Both the position numbers and the translations under genes were made by a program. From positions 79,622-143,621 of the forward strand of contig CAJJAR010000006.1 of NCBI GenBank assembly GCA_905182105.1: a DNA stretch of 64,000 bases. Reading direction: 5' to 3'. Under the pieces are notes generated by a model, which was not told the origin of the DNA, searched no databases, and saw nothing but the letters and a program-made list of their open reading frames with translations. Positions 19,684 to 28,790 of this stretch are shown piece by piece. Every line of letters begins with the position of its first letter. Positions within the stretch are counted from its first letter, which is position 1. The stretch is from an uncultured Paracoccaceae bacterium. GTDB lineage: Bacteria > Pseudomonadota > Alphaproteobacteria > Rhodobacterales > Rhodobacteraceae.

Positions 19684-20586
19684 ATGCAAGATAATTGGGA
19701 TGACGTGCGTTTATTTTTGGCGGTGGCGCGTGAGGGTGGGCTGTCTGCAGCAGGCAAGCAGTTGCGCCTTGATCCCGCGACGCTGGGCCGGCGCATGGCG
19801 CGTTTGGAGACGTCGCTGGGGACAGGACTATTTGTAAAATCCCCTCAAGGGTATGCGCTGACCGTTGCTGGGGCTGAATTGTTAAGTCGTGCAGAGGAAG
19901 CCGAGACCGCGATGCGCATCGCCACAAGCAGTCTGCCGGTGCAGAGTGATAGTCTGACAGGCCAAATGCGCATTGGGGCCCCCGATGGCTGTGCTAACTA
20001 TATCCTGCCGCAGGTTTGCGCGGCTTTGGCGGTTGTGCATCCGGAGTTGGACATTCAGATCGTGGCCTTGCCGCGTGTTTTCAATCTGTCGCGCCGTGAG
20101 GCGGATTTGGCAATTGGGGTAAGTGCTCCAACGGCTGGGCGTTTAACGGTTCAGAAGATCACGGATTATCGCCTGCATTTGGCGGCATCTGAGGCGTATC
20201 TGAAAGGGTCGGGCGGGATATCGGAAAAGGACGCGCTGCGCGGGCACCGAATTGTGGGTTATATTCCGGATATGATCTTTGACAGTGAGTTGGATTATTT
20301 GGCTGATATCGGGGTAGGGCGCGTGCCGCTTGCGTCCAACTCTGTATCAGTGCAGTTGCACCTATTGCGCCGTGGCGGTGGCGTGGGTGTGGTGCACGAT
20401 TTTGCGATGCCTTTTGCACCTGAGTTAAAATTTGTGCTGCAAGATGAAATTGCCCTGACACGCAGTTTTTACATGATCCGCCACGAGGATGATCGCCAAA
20501 ATGCAAAGCTGGCGCAGTTTGCTCAAACTCTGTCTGATGGGGTGCGCAAGGAGGTTTTCCGCCTCGAAGCAGGAATCTTGACTTAG
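19684..20586 (+). CDS. LysR-family transcriptional regulator
   Basis: The 300-residue protein has an N-terminal winged helix-turn-helix (WDDVRLFLAVAREGGLSAAG, then LRLDPATLGRRMARLE, about residues 3-45) and a LysR effector domain. It is divergent from mmsA and 197 bases away, the standard arrangement for a local regulator, so it probably controls the valine genes; an inverted repeat (19525-19542) is a candidate site. The DNA around its start also contains a dispersed intergenic repeat. Its base composition is more G+C rich than the flanking sequence. The effector is unknown. Confidence 0.88.
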   Translation: MQDNWDDVRLFLAVAREGGLSAAGKQLRLDPATLGRRMARLETSLGTGLFVKSPQGYALTVAGAELLSRAEEAETAMRIATSSLPVQSDSLTGQMRIGAPDGCANYILPQVCAALAVVHPELDIQIVALPRVFNLSRREADLAIGVSAPTAGRLTVQKITDYRLHLAASEAYLKGSGGISEKDALRGHRIVGYIPDMIFDSELDYLADIGVGRVPLASNSVSVQLHLLRRGGGVGVVHDFAMPFAPELKFVLQDEIALTRSFYMIRHEDDRQNAKLAQFAQTLSDGVRKEVFRLEAGILT

Positions 20587-20640
20587 ACCACTTTTGCGGC
20601 AACCCTATAGTTATTCATTACATATTTTAGGGGAGTATCT

Positions 20641-21075
20641 ATGCTGGTATATCAAATTCTAAAGTCAAAATCTGACGACGCAGTTGTCACTGTGAAATCA
20701 GGGTCTTTGGTCTCAGAAGCGGCAAAAATACTTTCGGACCGTAAGATTGGTACTGTCGTTATTTCTCAGACTGGTAAGGACGCCAAGGGCATTTTGTCCG
20801 AACGTGATATCGTGCGCGCGATTGCCAATCGTGGTGCCAGCTGTCTGATGGATAAAGTTGATGCCTACATGACCTCTAAGCTTGTAACCTGTTCACGTGA
20901 TGAAAGTGCAGACAACGTTTTGAAGATGATGACAGAGGGCCGTTTTCGCCATATGCCTGTGGTAGAATCAGGGGATATGGTTGGTTTAATAACGATTGGT
21001 GACGTTGTAAAAGCGCGCCTAAGTGAATTGGCGATGGAGAAAGATGCGCTTGAGGGCATGATAATGGGCCACTAG
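20641..21075 (+). CDS. CBS-domain protein
   Basis: The 144-residue protein consists of a tandem pair of CBS domains (a Bateman module), seen as VSEAAKILSDRKIGTVVIS with GILSERDIVRAIANRG, and ADNVLKMMTEGRFRHMPVVE with GLITIGDVVKARLSE. Such modules bind adenosine nucleotides and act as energy sensors, but no attached effector domain exists here, so its partner is unknown. AGGGGAG before the ATG supports the start. It stands alone between lysR and coaD on the same strand. Confidence 0.88.
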   Translation: MLVYQILKSKSDDAVVTVKSGSLVSEAAKILSDRKIGTVVISQTGKDAKGILSERDIVRAIANRGASCLMDKVDAYMTSKLVTCSRDESADNVLKMMTEGRFRHMPVVESGDMVGLITIGDVVKARLSELAMEKDALEGMIMGH

Positions 21076-21170
21076 GCTTTTTGTTGGTCTGTTGACGCTA
21101 ACACCTGCTTGCAATCTTTGGCACAAAATGATTGCCTGCGCGCAACTTAATTATGCGACGGAGCGTGGCC

Positions 21171-21662
21171 ATGCGCGTAGGACTATACCCAGGAACCTTT
21201 GACCCGATAACGCTGGGTCACGTTGATATTATACGTCGCGCAAGTATGCTGGTGGACCGCTTGGTTATCGGCGTTGCGATCAACCGCGACAAGGGTCCGT
21301 TGTTTTCCCTTGAGGAACGCGTGGTGATGATTGAAGCGGAATGCGTCAAGTTGTCTGAACAGACAGGCACAGAGATTGTAGCACATCCTTTTGAGAACCT
21401 TTTGATCGATTGTGCCCATGATGTTGAGGCTACGATGATCATTCGTGGTCTTCGTGCGGTAGCCGACTTTGAGTATGAATACCAAATGGTTGGCATGAAC
21501 CGTGTGCTGGATGACAGCGTTGAAACTGTGTTCTTGATGGCCGAAGCAAAGCATCAGGCAATCGCATCCAAGCTGGTAAAAGAGATTGCCCGTCTGGACG
21601 GTGATGTCAGCAAATTTGTGACGCCATTGGTGAACCAAAAGCTGAAAGAACGCTTGGGCTGA
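21171..21662 (+). CDS. coaD: phosphopantetheine adenylyltransferase
   Basis: CoaD makes dephospho-CoA from 4'-phosphopantetheine and ATP, the penultimate step of coenzyme A synthesis. The 163-residue protein starts MRVGLYPGTFDPITLGH, with the nucleotidyltransferase TxGH motif, and has RGLRAVADFEYEYQM and the C-terminal AIASKLVKEIARL loop. The open frame begins 13 codons earlier, but CGGAG seven bases before ATG 21171 and the family start fix the position. A strong hairpin terminator follows and separates it from the convergent gap gene. Confidence 0.95.
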   Translation: MRVGLYPGTFDPITLGHVDIIRRASMLVDRLVIGVAINRDKGPLFSLEERVVMIEAECVKLSEQTGTEIVAHPFENLLIDCAHDVEATMIIRGLRAVADFEYEYQMVGMNRVLDDSVETVFLMAEAKHQAIASKLVKEIARLDGDVSKFVTPLVNQKLKERLG

Positions 21663-21692
21663 CCCATACTAATTTAAGCGATTTACCATTAT

Positions 21693-21719
21693 AAAAGGTG
21701 CGCCAAAAGCGCACCTTTT
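21693..21719. terminator. bidirectional terminator between coaD and gap
   Basis: A perfect 11-base-pair stem, AAAAGGTGCGC with its complement, and a 5-base loop. The A and T runs at both ends let it act for coaD on the plus strand and for the converging gap gene on the minus strand. Confidence 0.9.
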
Positions 21720-21746
21720 CATTTATCTAACAGGCTAGGCTTTGCC

Positions 21747-22748
21747 TTACGCGAAGCTGCCCATCTTAACTGCTGTGTCCAACATGCGGTTCGAGAAACC
21801 CCATTCGTTGTCATACCAGGTCAAAATACGCACCATGTTGCCATCCAGAACCTTAGTTTGGTCGTTGTGGAACGTGGAGGATGCAGGGTCGTGGTTAAAG
21901 TCTGTGCTGACCATTGGAAGGTCTGTGTAGGCAAGAACACCTTTCAGCGGGCCATCAGCGGCTGCGCGGATGGCTGCATTCACTTCTTCAACAGTCGTGT
22001 TGCGTGACGCTTCAAACGTCAGATCCACACAAGATACGTTTGGTGTTGGAACTCGGATCGCAACGCCATCCAGCTTGCCGTTCAGCTCAGGCAATACAAG
22101 GCCAACTGCCTTAGCAGCGCCCGTAGATGTTGGGATCATAGACAATGCTGCAGCGCGACCACGATATAGATCTTTGTGCATCGTATCTAACGTTGGCTGG
22201 TCGCCTGTATAGCTGTGGATCGTTGTCATGAAGCCTTTGTTGATGCCGATGGCATCGTTCAAGACCTTAGCAACAGGGGACAGGCAGTTCGTTGTGCAGG
22301 ACGCGTTGGAAATAACGTAGTCGTCGGTAGTCAATGTGTTGTGGTTCACACCGTAAACTATTGTTTTGTCTGCATCTTTTCCCGGTGCGGAGATCAATAC
22401 GCGTTTAGAGCCGTTATCAAGGTGCGCTTGGCATGCTTCTTTGGAAGTGAAGATACCTGTACATTCCATCACAACGTCAACGTCAGACCATGGCAGGTCT
22501 GCTGGGTTGCGGATTGCTGTCACGCGCATTGGGCCGCGGCCTGCGTCAATTGTGTCTTTGGTTGTTGTTACGGTGCCTGGGAAACGGCCGTGGACGGAAT
22601 CAAAACGCAACAAGTGTGCGTTTGTTTCAACTGGACCAAGGTCGTTGATCGCCACGACTTCCAAATCTGTGCGACCTGATTCAAGCAGTGCGCGCAATAC
22701 GTTACGGCCAATACGGCCAAATCCATTGATTGCAATTTTAGTGGTCAT
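21747..22748 (-). CDS. gap: glyceraldehyde-3-phosphate dehydrogenase, type I (copy 1)
   Basis: GAPDH interconverts glyceraldehyde 3-phosphate and 1,3-bisphosphoglycerate. The 333-residue protein has [14 protein letters not shown], the catalytic cysteine in [15 protein letters not shown], the [11 protein letters not shown] loop and [13 protein letters not shown]. The coenzyme loop reads [10 protein letters not shown], with the aspartate that favours NAD. A palindrome resembling the CceR box (22797-22812) lies about 50 bases before the start. It sits downstream of a small membrane-peptide gene and a second gap gene, all on the minus strand. Confidence 0.95.
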   Translation of the reverse strand: MTTKIAINGFGRIGRNVLRALLESGRTDLEVVAINDLGPVETNAHLLRFDSVHGRFPGTVTTTKDTIDAGRGPMRVTAIRNPADLPWSDVDVVMECTGIFTSKEACQAHLDNGSKRVLISAPGKDADKTIVYGVNHNTLTTDDYVISNASCTTNCLSPVAKVLNDAIGINKGFMTTIHSYTGDQPTLDTMHKDLYRGRAAALSMIPTSTGAAKAVGLVLPELNGKLDGVAIRVPTPNVSCVDLTFEASRNTTVEEVNAAIRAAADGPLKGVLAYTDLPMVSTDFNHDPASSTFHNDQTKVLDGNMVRILTWYDNEWGFSNRMLDTAVKMGSFA

Positions 22749-22796
22749 ATACGGGTTCCTTCTTGAACGGTCTCGCTCGTCAAATATGACAAGTTC

Positions 22797-22812
22797 ATGT
22801 TATCGCTAACAT
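22797..22812. promoter_or_regulatory. CceR-like palindrome upstream of gap
   Basis: ATGTTATCGCTAACAT is a near-perfect palindrome, matching the TGTTAgCGcTAACA type of site described for CceR, the LacI-family regulator of central carbon metabolism in Rhodobacteraceae. It lies 48 bases before the gap start codon. Identity of the regulator is inferred from the motif. Confidence 0.6.
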
Positions 22813-22855
22813 TGCTATTATGAAGGTTTTGTCAACCGCCAAACCTCACCAGCGC

Positions 22856-22999
22856 TTAGCGCCAGAAAGCCAACCATTCTGTGAATTCAGCGAGTTTCCT
22901 TGCTAAAAAGAGAAGGTAGGCTGTATCGAACATAAAAATATCGACACATATGCCTATCACAATAATCAGGCCAAGAACTAAAGCGATTGGGTTTGTCAT
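22856..22999 (-). CDS. 47-residue membrane peptide between the two gap genes
   Basis: This short frame encodes a hydrophobic N-terminal helix (about residues 4-22, ALVLGLIIVIGICVDIFMF) followed by LFLARKLAEFTEWLAFWR. The tail with ARK and the closing AFWR recalls small conserved proteins next to gap in other Rhodobacteraceae, as far as I recall. No known function. It lies between gap2 (57 bases beyond the gap2 terminator hairpin) and gap, on the same strand. A real gene is favoured by the membrane-protein composition and position, but no strong ribosome site is visible. Confidence 0.65.
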   Translation of the reverse strand: MTNPIALVLGLIIVIGICVDIFMFDTAYLLFLARKLAEFTEWLAFWR

Positions 23000-23023
23000 A
23001 TGAATGGGGCTTAAAACAGCTAA

Positions 23024-23053
23024 AGGGTAAGGCTGATATGCCAGCCTTACCCT
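23024..23053 (-). terminator. terminator after the second gap gene
   Basis: A perfect 12-base-pair stem, AGGGTAAGGCTG with its complement and a 6-base loop, followed on the minus strand by TTTAGCTGTTTT. It lies just after the stop of the second GAPDH gene and isolates it from the small peptide gene. Confidence 0.85.
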
Positions 23054-23087
23054 AATCTCGCAAGTGTACCGTTGTTAAGCGGGTGGC

Positions 23088-24089
23088 TTAATCCAACTGA
23101 CCCATCGCAACAGCCACATCGGCCATACGCACAGAAAACGCCCACTCATTGTCATACCATGCCAGCACACGCACCATGCGTCCACCAACAACCTTGGTCT
23201 GGTCAGGGGCAAAGATCGAGCTGTGTTCGGTGTGGTTAAAGTCGATCGAAACCTTCTGCTCGTCGTCATAGGCCAATACGCGGCCCATCGGACCAGCGGC
23301 GGCTTTGGCGACAGCGGCGTTCACTTCTTCAACCGTCACATCGCACTTGGCGTAAAACGTCAGGTCGACAGCCGAAACATTGGGGGTAGGGACGCGCATC
23401 GCGGAGCCGTCCAATTTGCCCTTAAGCTGTGGGAGCACTTCACCCAGCGCTTTGGCAGCACCCGTTGATGTGGGGATCATCGCCATAGCCGCAGCGCGGG
23501 CGCGGTACAAATCATCGTGGCGGCGATCTAGGGTGGGTTGGTCGCCGGTATAGCTGTGGATCGTGGTCATGATGCCAGACTCAATGCCGAATGCCGCGTC
23601 CAACACCCTGGCCAGCGGGGCAAGGCAGTTGGTGGTGCAGGATCCGTTTGAGATCATCGTGTCATTAGCTGCCATCAACTCGTCGTTAACGCCAAACACC
23701 ACAGTTTTATCCACGTTTTTGCCGGGGGCAGACAACAGCACACGTTTCGCGCCGCGCTCAATATGCTTTTTCGCTTTATGCCCGTCGTTAAAGTTGCCGG
23801 TGCATTCCATCACAACATCGCAACCCGACCAATCCAGCTCGTCCATATTATAGGTCGAGAACATCTCGATCTCGCCGCGGCCCAAATCAAGGGTGCGATT
23901 GCCAACGGTGATTTCGTGAGGATAACGGCCATGGACAGAGTCATATTTGATCAGATGCGCAGCAGTGGCCAAAGGCCCCGTCGCATTGACCTTAACAACT
24001 TCGATGTCGTTACGCAGCGATTGCGAGATATGAGACAGAGTGCAGCGCCCGATGCGGCCAAACCCGTTGATGCCTACTTTTACCGTCAT
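23088..24089 (-). CDS. glyceraldehyde-3-phosphate dehydrogenase (copy 2), possibly NADP-preferring
   Basis: This second 333-residue GAPDH has the same catalytic parts ([38 protein letters not shown]). In the coenzyme loop, however, the residue that is aspartate in copy 1 is replaced: VKVNATGPLATAAH instead of [13 protein letters not shown]. Loss of this aspartate is typical of enzymes that accept NADP, so this copy may serve a biosynthetic or NADPH-forming role while copy 1 is glycolytic. That division is an inference. Two near-matches to the CceR palindrome lie upstream at 24188-24220. Its own terminator follows. Confidence 0.93.
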   Translation of the reverse strand: MTVKVGINGFGRIGRCTLSHISQSLRNDIEVVKVNATGPLATAAHLIKYDSVHGRYPHEITVGNRTLDLGRGEIEMFSTYNMDELDWSGCDVVMECTGNFNDGHKAKKHIERGAKRVLLSAPGKNVDKTVVFGVNDELMAANDTMISNGSCTTNCLAPLARVLDAAFGIESGIMTTIHSYTGDQPTLDRRHDDLYRARAAAMAMIPTSTGAAKALGEVLPQLKGKLDGSAMRVPTPNVSAVDLTFYAKCDVTVEEVNAAVAKAAAGPMGRVLAYDDEQKVSIDFNHTEHSSIFAPDQTKVVGGRMVRVLAWYDNEWAFSVRMADVAVAMGQLD

Positions 24090-24493
24090 TTTAGAATCCT
24101 CGAGATATCTAATTTCTAAAATGTTTTTAGGGGGCTGGGTTTGATCAAGAAAGGGTTAAATGGCGCAAATTCAGACTGATAGCGGCAACGGTAGCGCAAA
24201 CATCGATGATGGCGCTAACAGTTTGGGTGAGCTACGTAAGAAAGCGAAGTGAGCGGCCGGTGCCTAGGCGTGCATAGAGGAGTCGGCTGTGCATTTTGTT
24301 TGTCTCGATTTACCCCGTTCATAAATACACTGGCATCAAGTTGGTCAGTTGATACATGAAATCAGTTGCTGAGATGAAGGTGAACCGCAGGAAGCCGAAC
24401 GATGCAACCGCTAAACCGAATTTGGTCAGCAATTCCTGCACAGCAGATGCAGACGGCTCTAGGAGAGGCACCCCACATCTAAAATGATTAAGG
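24090..24493. other. non-coding stretch between gap copy 2 and a decayed gene
   Basis: The left part is the presumed promoter region of gap copy 2 with CceR-like sites. A 30-codon plus-strand frame (24160-24252) is present but overlaps those sites and is probably chance. The right part, up to the pseudogene end at 24494, shows only a minus-strand fragment reading LLTKFGLAVASFGF and FMYQLTNLMPVYL, which may be a gene remnant but has no start or recognisable family. Confidence 0.5.
24188..24220. promoter_or_regulatory. two CceR-like half-conserved sites upstream of gap copy 2
   Basis: TGATGGCGCTAACA (24207-24220) matches 12 of 14 positions of TGTTAGCGCTAACA, and CGGTAGCGCAAACA (24188-24201) matches about 11 of 14. 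Both lie 100-130 bases before the gene, and the first GAPDH gene has a better copy of the same site. This supports joint control; strength of the match is moderate. Confidence 0.4.
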
Positions 24494-25593
24494 TCACTGT
24501 ACTTTGGGTTTGAAATTGCACCGAATGAACCAGGCGCTAAAGGTAATGAGTCCAAATGGGCCACCGAAGATCAAAACGCTGGCGACGCCGCAGACGAGTT
24601 GACCCGTATGCGTTTGAAATAATTCCTGTGCTACTTTAAGTCGTTTCGTTGCCAGTGGTCTTTCGGGCTTCGGACTTGGCCCTTTGGTACCCATTGGCGC
24701 TGATCTGACATCAAGAACTTCGACCGACAGATATGCCCGTGGGAAACGCTTGTCGGAGGCGTTTCGAGAAACTCTCAGTCTTCCTCCAGATTTCAGTTCA
24801 ACGATGTGACCGTCTTGCGGTAAAGTATTTGAAAGACTTATTGAGTAAATAAATTTATTCACTGCGTTGCGCACGTTATCCAACAAGAGTGCGGTTGCTT
24901 CTACGAGAACGTGATGGCCGGTGATATGTTCAGAGCCAAACGCGTGAAAACCGACTTTTAAATTTCCTGCTGGATCACTGCCGTCTGAAAACATATTTGG
25001 GTGAACCTAAACGCCCATAGCGCAAGGATCTTTTTGTAGGTCAAACTGGTCTGGCGTCAAAAGTTGATCAGACTGGCACCAGGGAATGAGGTCTGGTTTA
25101 GTCATATTGGCGATGTGGCTGGCAAAAAGTTGCGCAATGAATAGCCAGTTTGAAAACTCGTATTGATTTGGTGTTTTGGGAGCGAAATACTCAGCCCCCA
25201 TGATATCTTCAAGCGTTCCAAAATCACGGTCAGACAAGCCGTCAGGCAAACCATCAGTCAAAATTTCATCGCTTCCGACGGTGATAAAGATGTTTTTACG
25301 ATGCGCCTGAACCAGCGCCTTTGCGTCGGGACTTTTCATTTGTGTGAAAGGAGAGAGAAGCACGCCTGCAAACCCTCGAGGGCCAATGGCGAACTGTTCT
25401 GGCTGATCTTTAGTACCACACCATTGATTATGACAACGCCGAACAATCCATCATGATGATGACCAAGTCCTACCTCGTAATTGTCACCAGCTATCAACTG
25501 TAGGTCTTGAACAAGTTTTCCATATGAGAACGGTTCATAGTCTTGATAAAGGAGCCCAACATCTACTTTAGTTGGGCGAACTGGCGGTACCAT
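24494..25593 (-). pseudogene. decayed DUF4261-like gene
   Basis: Three fragments line up on the minus strand. The first (25593 to about 25415) reads KVDVGLLYQDYEPFSYGKLV and VVIINGVV. A shift of frame near 25411-25420 leads to TKDQPEQFAIGPRGFAGVLL and on to SDQLLTPDQFDLQKDPCA. A TAG at 25007-25009 then interrupts the same frame, which goes on through GNLKVGFHAFGSEHITGHHV, RAYLSVEVLD and a hydrophobic C-terminal segment to 24494. The middle and end resemble DUF4261-type proteins, whose function is unknown; the added membrane tail is unusual. At least two lesions show it is not made as one protein. Confidence 0.7.
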
Positions 25594-25883
25594 AGAATTA
25601 CCTCTGCTGTATTTATCTGGCAGAGTAGACTGGAAATTAGGGTATTTCTTTGACGATCATTGGGAGATTTTTGGGCTTTACACTATTCATATTGCCCGCT
25701 GTCTTAATGCCACTTGGGTAGTCAATGCTTAGGTCGGCATTCCATCAGTTGCCACTATTGGGAATTTCGGTGTGATAGGCTTTCCACTGTTAAACCCAAC
25801 ATTCCCTAAAAAACAGTTAACCGCCCCGTTCAAACGTTAACGCGCACCAATCCTAAACAAGATGTTAACGCACCCCGAGCCTC

Positions 25884-25920
25884 TAAAATGTACAGTTCAC
25901 ACCCTGATCTGTACATTTTA
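25884..25920. repeat. inverted repeat between decayed gene and tkt
   Basis: A perfect 12-base-pair inverted repeat, TAAAATGTACAG with its complement, with a 13-base spacer. It could be a second, weaker terminator for tkt or an operator; nothing decides between them. Confidence 0.6.
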
Positions 25921-25945
25921 CCTTTAACCCCCACATTTCTGACGC

Positions 25946-25984
25946 AAAAAGGGTGGGTGCATTGTACATAACACCCGCCCTTTT
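25946..25984 (-). terminator. terminator after tkt
   Basis: A 13-base-pair hairpin with one mismatch (AAAAGGGCGGGTG on the minus strand) ends in five T residues when read in the tkt direction. It lies 45 bases beyond the tkt stop. Confidence 0.85.
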
Positions 25985-26028
25985 GTATATTTTAGCCGTT
26001 CAGTAGCGCCGAACGGTGCGTTTACGCC

Positions 26029-28044
26029 TTACAGAAGCGCCTTGGCTTTCGCCGCAACGTTGGCTGCTGTGATGCCGAATTGTTCGAACAATTCGTTCGC
26101 TGGTGCAGAGGCACCAAAGCTGTCCATGCCAACAAAATCAGCTTTGTTAGATTTGCCACGTTCGCCCAGCAACCACTGGTCCCAACCTTGGCGTACAGCC
26201 GCTTCAACACCCACACGAACTGGGCCGCCCGGAAGCACGCGTTTGCGGTAGCTTTCGTCTTGCTGTGCGAACAATTCCATACATGGCATGGACACAACGC
26301 GTGTGCCGATCCCTTCCTCTTGTAGGATGTCACGTGCCGCCAATGCGATCTCAACTTCTGACCCAGAGGCCATCAAGATCACCTGACGCTTGCCCTCTGC
26401 ATCCGCCAAAACATAAGCGCCTTGTGCGGTCAGGTTTTTGGTTTTGTGCTCGGTGCGAACCGTTGGCAAAGCTTGGCGTGTTAGGGACAAGACAGAAGGG
26501 GTCTCTTTGGTGGTTAGTGCGATTTCCCATGCCTCAGCCGTTTCCACAGTGTCCGCTGGGCGGAACACGTAAGTGTTTGGCGTTGCACGTGAAATTGCAA
26601 GGTGCTCAACAGGTTGGTGTGTTGGGCCATCTTCGCCAAGGCCGATGCTGTCGTGCGTCATAACGAAAACTGTTGGGATTTTCATCAAGGCCGCAAGGCG
26701 CATTGCTGGGCGTGCATAGTCGGTGAAGCACATGAACGTTCCGCCGTATGGACGTACTCCGCCGTGTAGCGCCATGCCGTTCATCGCAGAGGACATGCCG
26801 TGCTCACGGATGCCCCAATAGACGTAGCGACCTGCGCGTGTGTCCAAATCGAAAACACCCATGTCAGATGTCTTGGTGTTGTTGGATCCTGTAAGGTCGG
26901 CAGAGCCGCCTACAGTCTCTGGCATGATCGGGTTCAAGACCTGAAGCACCTTCTCAGAAGAGGCGCGTGTCGCTATCTTAGGAGCTGTTTCAGACGCTTC
27001 TTTTTTGAACGCCTTTACGGCGGCGCTTAGCTTCTTTGGCGCCTCCAAAGCATAAGCACGATTAAAGTGTTCTTGCTTGGATTTAGGTATGGTCGCAAAG
27101 CGCTCTTCCCACTCAAGACGCGCAATTTTCCCCTTTGTTCCAATAGCTTCCCATGCAGCCTTTGTTTCTGCAGGAACTTCGAACGGACCTGTTGTCCAAC
27201 CATAGGCGGCTTTGGCTGCTGCCATTTGCTCTGGGTCAGTCAATGCGCCGTGGCCTTTGGATGTGTCTTGTGCTGCGTGGCCCAATGCGATGTGGGTCTT
27301 GCAAGCGATCATAGTTGGCTTGTTACCCTTCTTAGCTTGGGTCAATGCCTCATTAATCGCGACTGGGTCGTGGCCGTCGATTTCTAAAACAGCCCAACCT
27401 GCTGATTTGAAACGTTGAGCTTGGTCAGTGCGGTCTGATAATTCGACAGTACCATCGATGGTGATGTTGTTGTTGTCCCACATGACGATAAGCTTGGACA
27501 ATGCGTGGCGACCTGCAAGCGTAATTGCCTCTTGGCTTACACCTTCCATCAAGCAGCCGTCGCCAGCCATGACGTATGTGTAGTGATCCACAGCTTTTTT
27601 GCCATAAGTGGCGCGCTGGATCTCTTCGGCCATTGCGAAGCCAACAGAGTTTGCAATGCCTTGACCCAAAGGACCTGTTGTGGTCTCGATACCAGTTGCG
27701 TGACCGTACTCAGGGTGACCGGCAGTGATAGCGCCCCACTGGCGGAAATTTTTGATCTGCTCGAGGGTCATGTCTTCATAGCCCGTTAGATGAAGCAGAG
27801 AGTACAACAACATTGAGCCGTGGCCGGCAGATAGGATGAAACGATCGCGATCTGGCCAATGTGGGGCAGATGCATCAAATTTCAGGTGCTTTTCAAATAG
27901 TACAGTTGCAACGTCGGCCATACCGATTGGCATGCCCGAGTGACCAGAGTTGGCAGCTGCAACAGCGTCTAAGGTAAGCGCGCGAATGGCGGCTGCTTTG
28001 GGCCAATGATCGGGGTTGGCGGTGCGTAGGGCAGTCAAATCCAC
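26029..28044 (-). CDS. tkt: transketolase
   Basis: Transketolase moves two-carbon units between sugar phosphates in the pentose phosphate pathway, using thiamine diphosphate. The 671-residue protein has the usual three domains: the ThDP pyrophosphate region with [13 protein letters not shown] near the start, [15 protein letters not shown], the [13 protein letters not shown] metal motif, and the pyrimidine domain with [17 protein letters not shown] and [15 protein letters not shown]. It begins with GTG (28042-28044) behind AAAGGAT. It is divergent from the zapA operon. The two gap genes downstream on the same strand make a central-carbon block. Confidence 0.96.
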   Translation of the reverse strand: MDLTALRTANPDHWPKAAAIRALTLDAVAAANSGHSGMPIGMADVATVLFEKHLKFDASAPHWPDRDRFILSAGHGSMLLYSLLHLTGYEDMTLEQIKNFRQWGAITAGHPEYGHATGIETTTGPLGQGIANSVGFAMAEEIQRATYGKKAVDHYTYVMAGDGCLMEGVSQEAITLAGRHALSKLIVMWDNNNITIDGTVELSDRTDQAQRFKSAGWAVLEIDGHDPVAINEALTQAKKGNKPTMIACKTHIALGHAAQDTSKGHGALTDPEQMAAAKAAYGWTTGPFEVPAETKAAWEAIGTKGKIARLEWEERFATIPKSKQEHFNRAYALEAPKKLSAAVKAFKKEASETAPKIATRASSEKVLQVLNPIMPETVGGSADLTGSNNTKTSDMGVFDLDTRAGRYVYWGIREHGMSSAMNGMALHGGVRPYGGTFMCFTDYARPAMRLAALMKIPTVFVMTHDSIGLGEDGPTHQPVEHLAISRATPNTYVFRPADTVETAEAWEIALTTKETPSVLSLTRQALPTVRTEHKTKNLTAQGAYVLADAEGKRQVILMASGSEVEIALAARDILQEEGIGTRVVSMPCMELFAQQDESYRKRVLPGGPVRVGVEAAVRQGWDQWLLGERGKSNKADFVGMDSFGASAPANELFEQFGITAANVAAKAKALL

Positions 28045-28316
28045 GGGGTATCATCCTTTGAAAAGTGTCGAAGTTAAAGCTGCATAACAGCCGAGACGCA
28101 AAGATCAAGTCGGGGATATTGTCTTAGTGCGAAACTGGCACGAGCGACGACCCACAAACCCCTGAAACCAAAGGGGGCGCATTTTCTTGTCGCTTTGGGT
28201 AGTCTGTTTGAAACTAGGGACTAAATTCGATTCGATTGTGGCTCGATTATGGGCTGTCTTTAGATATAGTTGATGAAAACGAATATATGTCAGATACTAA
28301 AAGACGAGGGCAATAC

Positions 28317-28790
28317 ATGAGCGATATTGACGAACTTCAGCGACGGATTATGGCGGCAATGGACCGTGTGGCCGGTGGCTTGGATCAATTGGGTGCCAAC
28401 AGCGGTGGCGATTCAGCAGCCCTTGAACAAGCGCTTGAAGAAGAAAAGTTAGCCAATGCACAACTGGCTGAACGTGTCCGTGTGCTCAACCAACGCCAAG
28501 AAGGCGAATTGGCTGCAGCGACACAGATGGCAGAAGGTGCCAAGGGGCGCATGGCCGAATTGGACGCCGAAATCCAGCGGGTGCGCAAAGTCAACGATGG
28601 CCTTCGCGAGCTGAACGATGCGTTGCGCATTGCCAATGAGGCGGGTGTAGGTGAACCACACTTGATTAACAAATCTATGATGGCTGAGCTGGAAGCGCTG
28701 CGTGCAGCCCGTTCTGTCGATGTTTCAGAAACAACTGCAATTATCGAGGCGTTGACGCCACTGATCAATGAAGCAGAGGGAGTAGCCTAA
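28317..28790 (+). CDS. coiled-coil protein encoded with ZapA (ZauP-like)
   Basis: The 157-residue product is mostly predicted coiled coil (about residues 35-115, rich in Glu, Ala, Leu and Arg), with a short N-terminal helix MSDIDELQRRIMAAMDRV. Its stop overlaps the zapA start (TAATG), so the two are translationally coupled. In Caulobacter a coiled-coil protein called ZauP is encoded with ZapA and focuses the division ring; this gene is a good candidate for the same role, based on context and composition rather than alignment. The frame is open upstream, but GAGGG six bases before ATG 28317 chooses that start. Confidence 0.65.
   Translation: MSDIDELQRRIMAAMDRVAGGLDQLGANSGGDSAALEQALEEEKLANAQLAERVRVLNQRQEGELAAATQMAEGAKGRMAELDAEIQRVRKVNDGLRELNDALRIANEAGVGEPHLINKSMMAELEALRAARSVDVSETTAIIEALTPLINEAEGVA

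Larger units (their letters stand above)
25594..26028. other. non-coding stretch between the decayed gene and tkt
   Basis: No convincing gene was seen in these 435 bases. It holds the tkt terminator (25946-25984), an adjoining inverted repeat (25884-25920), and three GTTAAC blocks at about 25816, 25838 and 25865 in the contexts CAGTTAACCGCC, ACGTTAACGCGC and ATGTTAACGCAC. The part near 25600-25700 should carry the promoter of the decayed gene. Confidence 0.6.

Noticed and set aside
24160..24252. A 30-residue plus-strand frame with AAGGG upstream
   Set aside because: It overlaps the probable promoter and CceR-like sites of gap copy 2, has no recognisable family and a poor composition, so it is likely chance.
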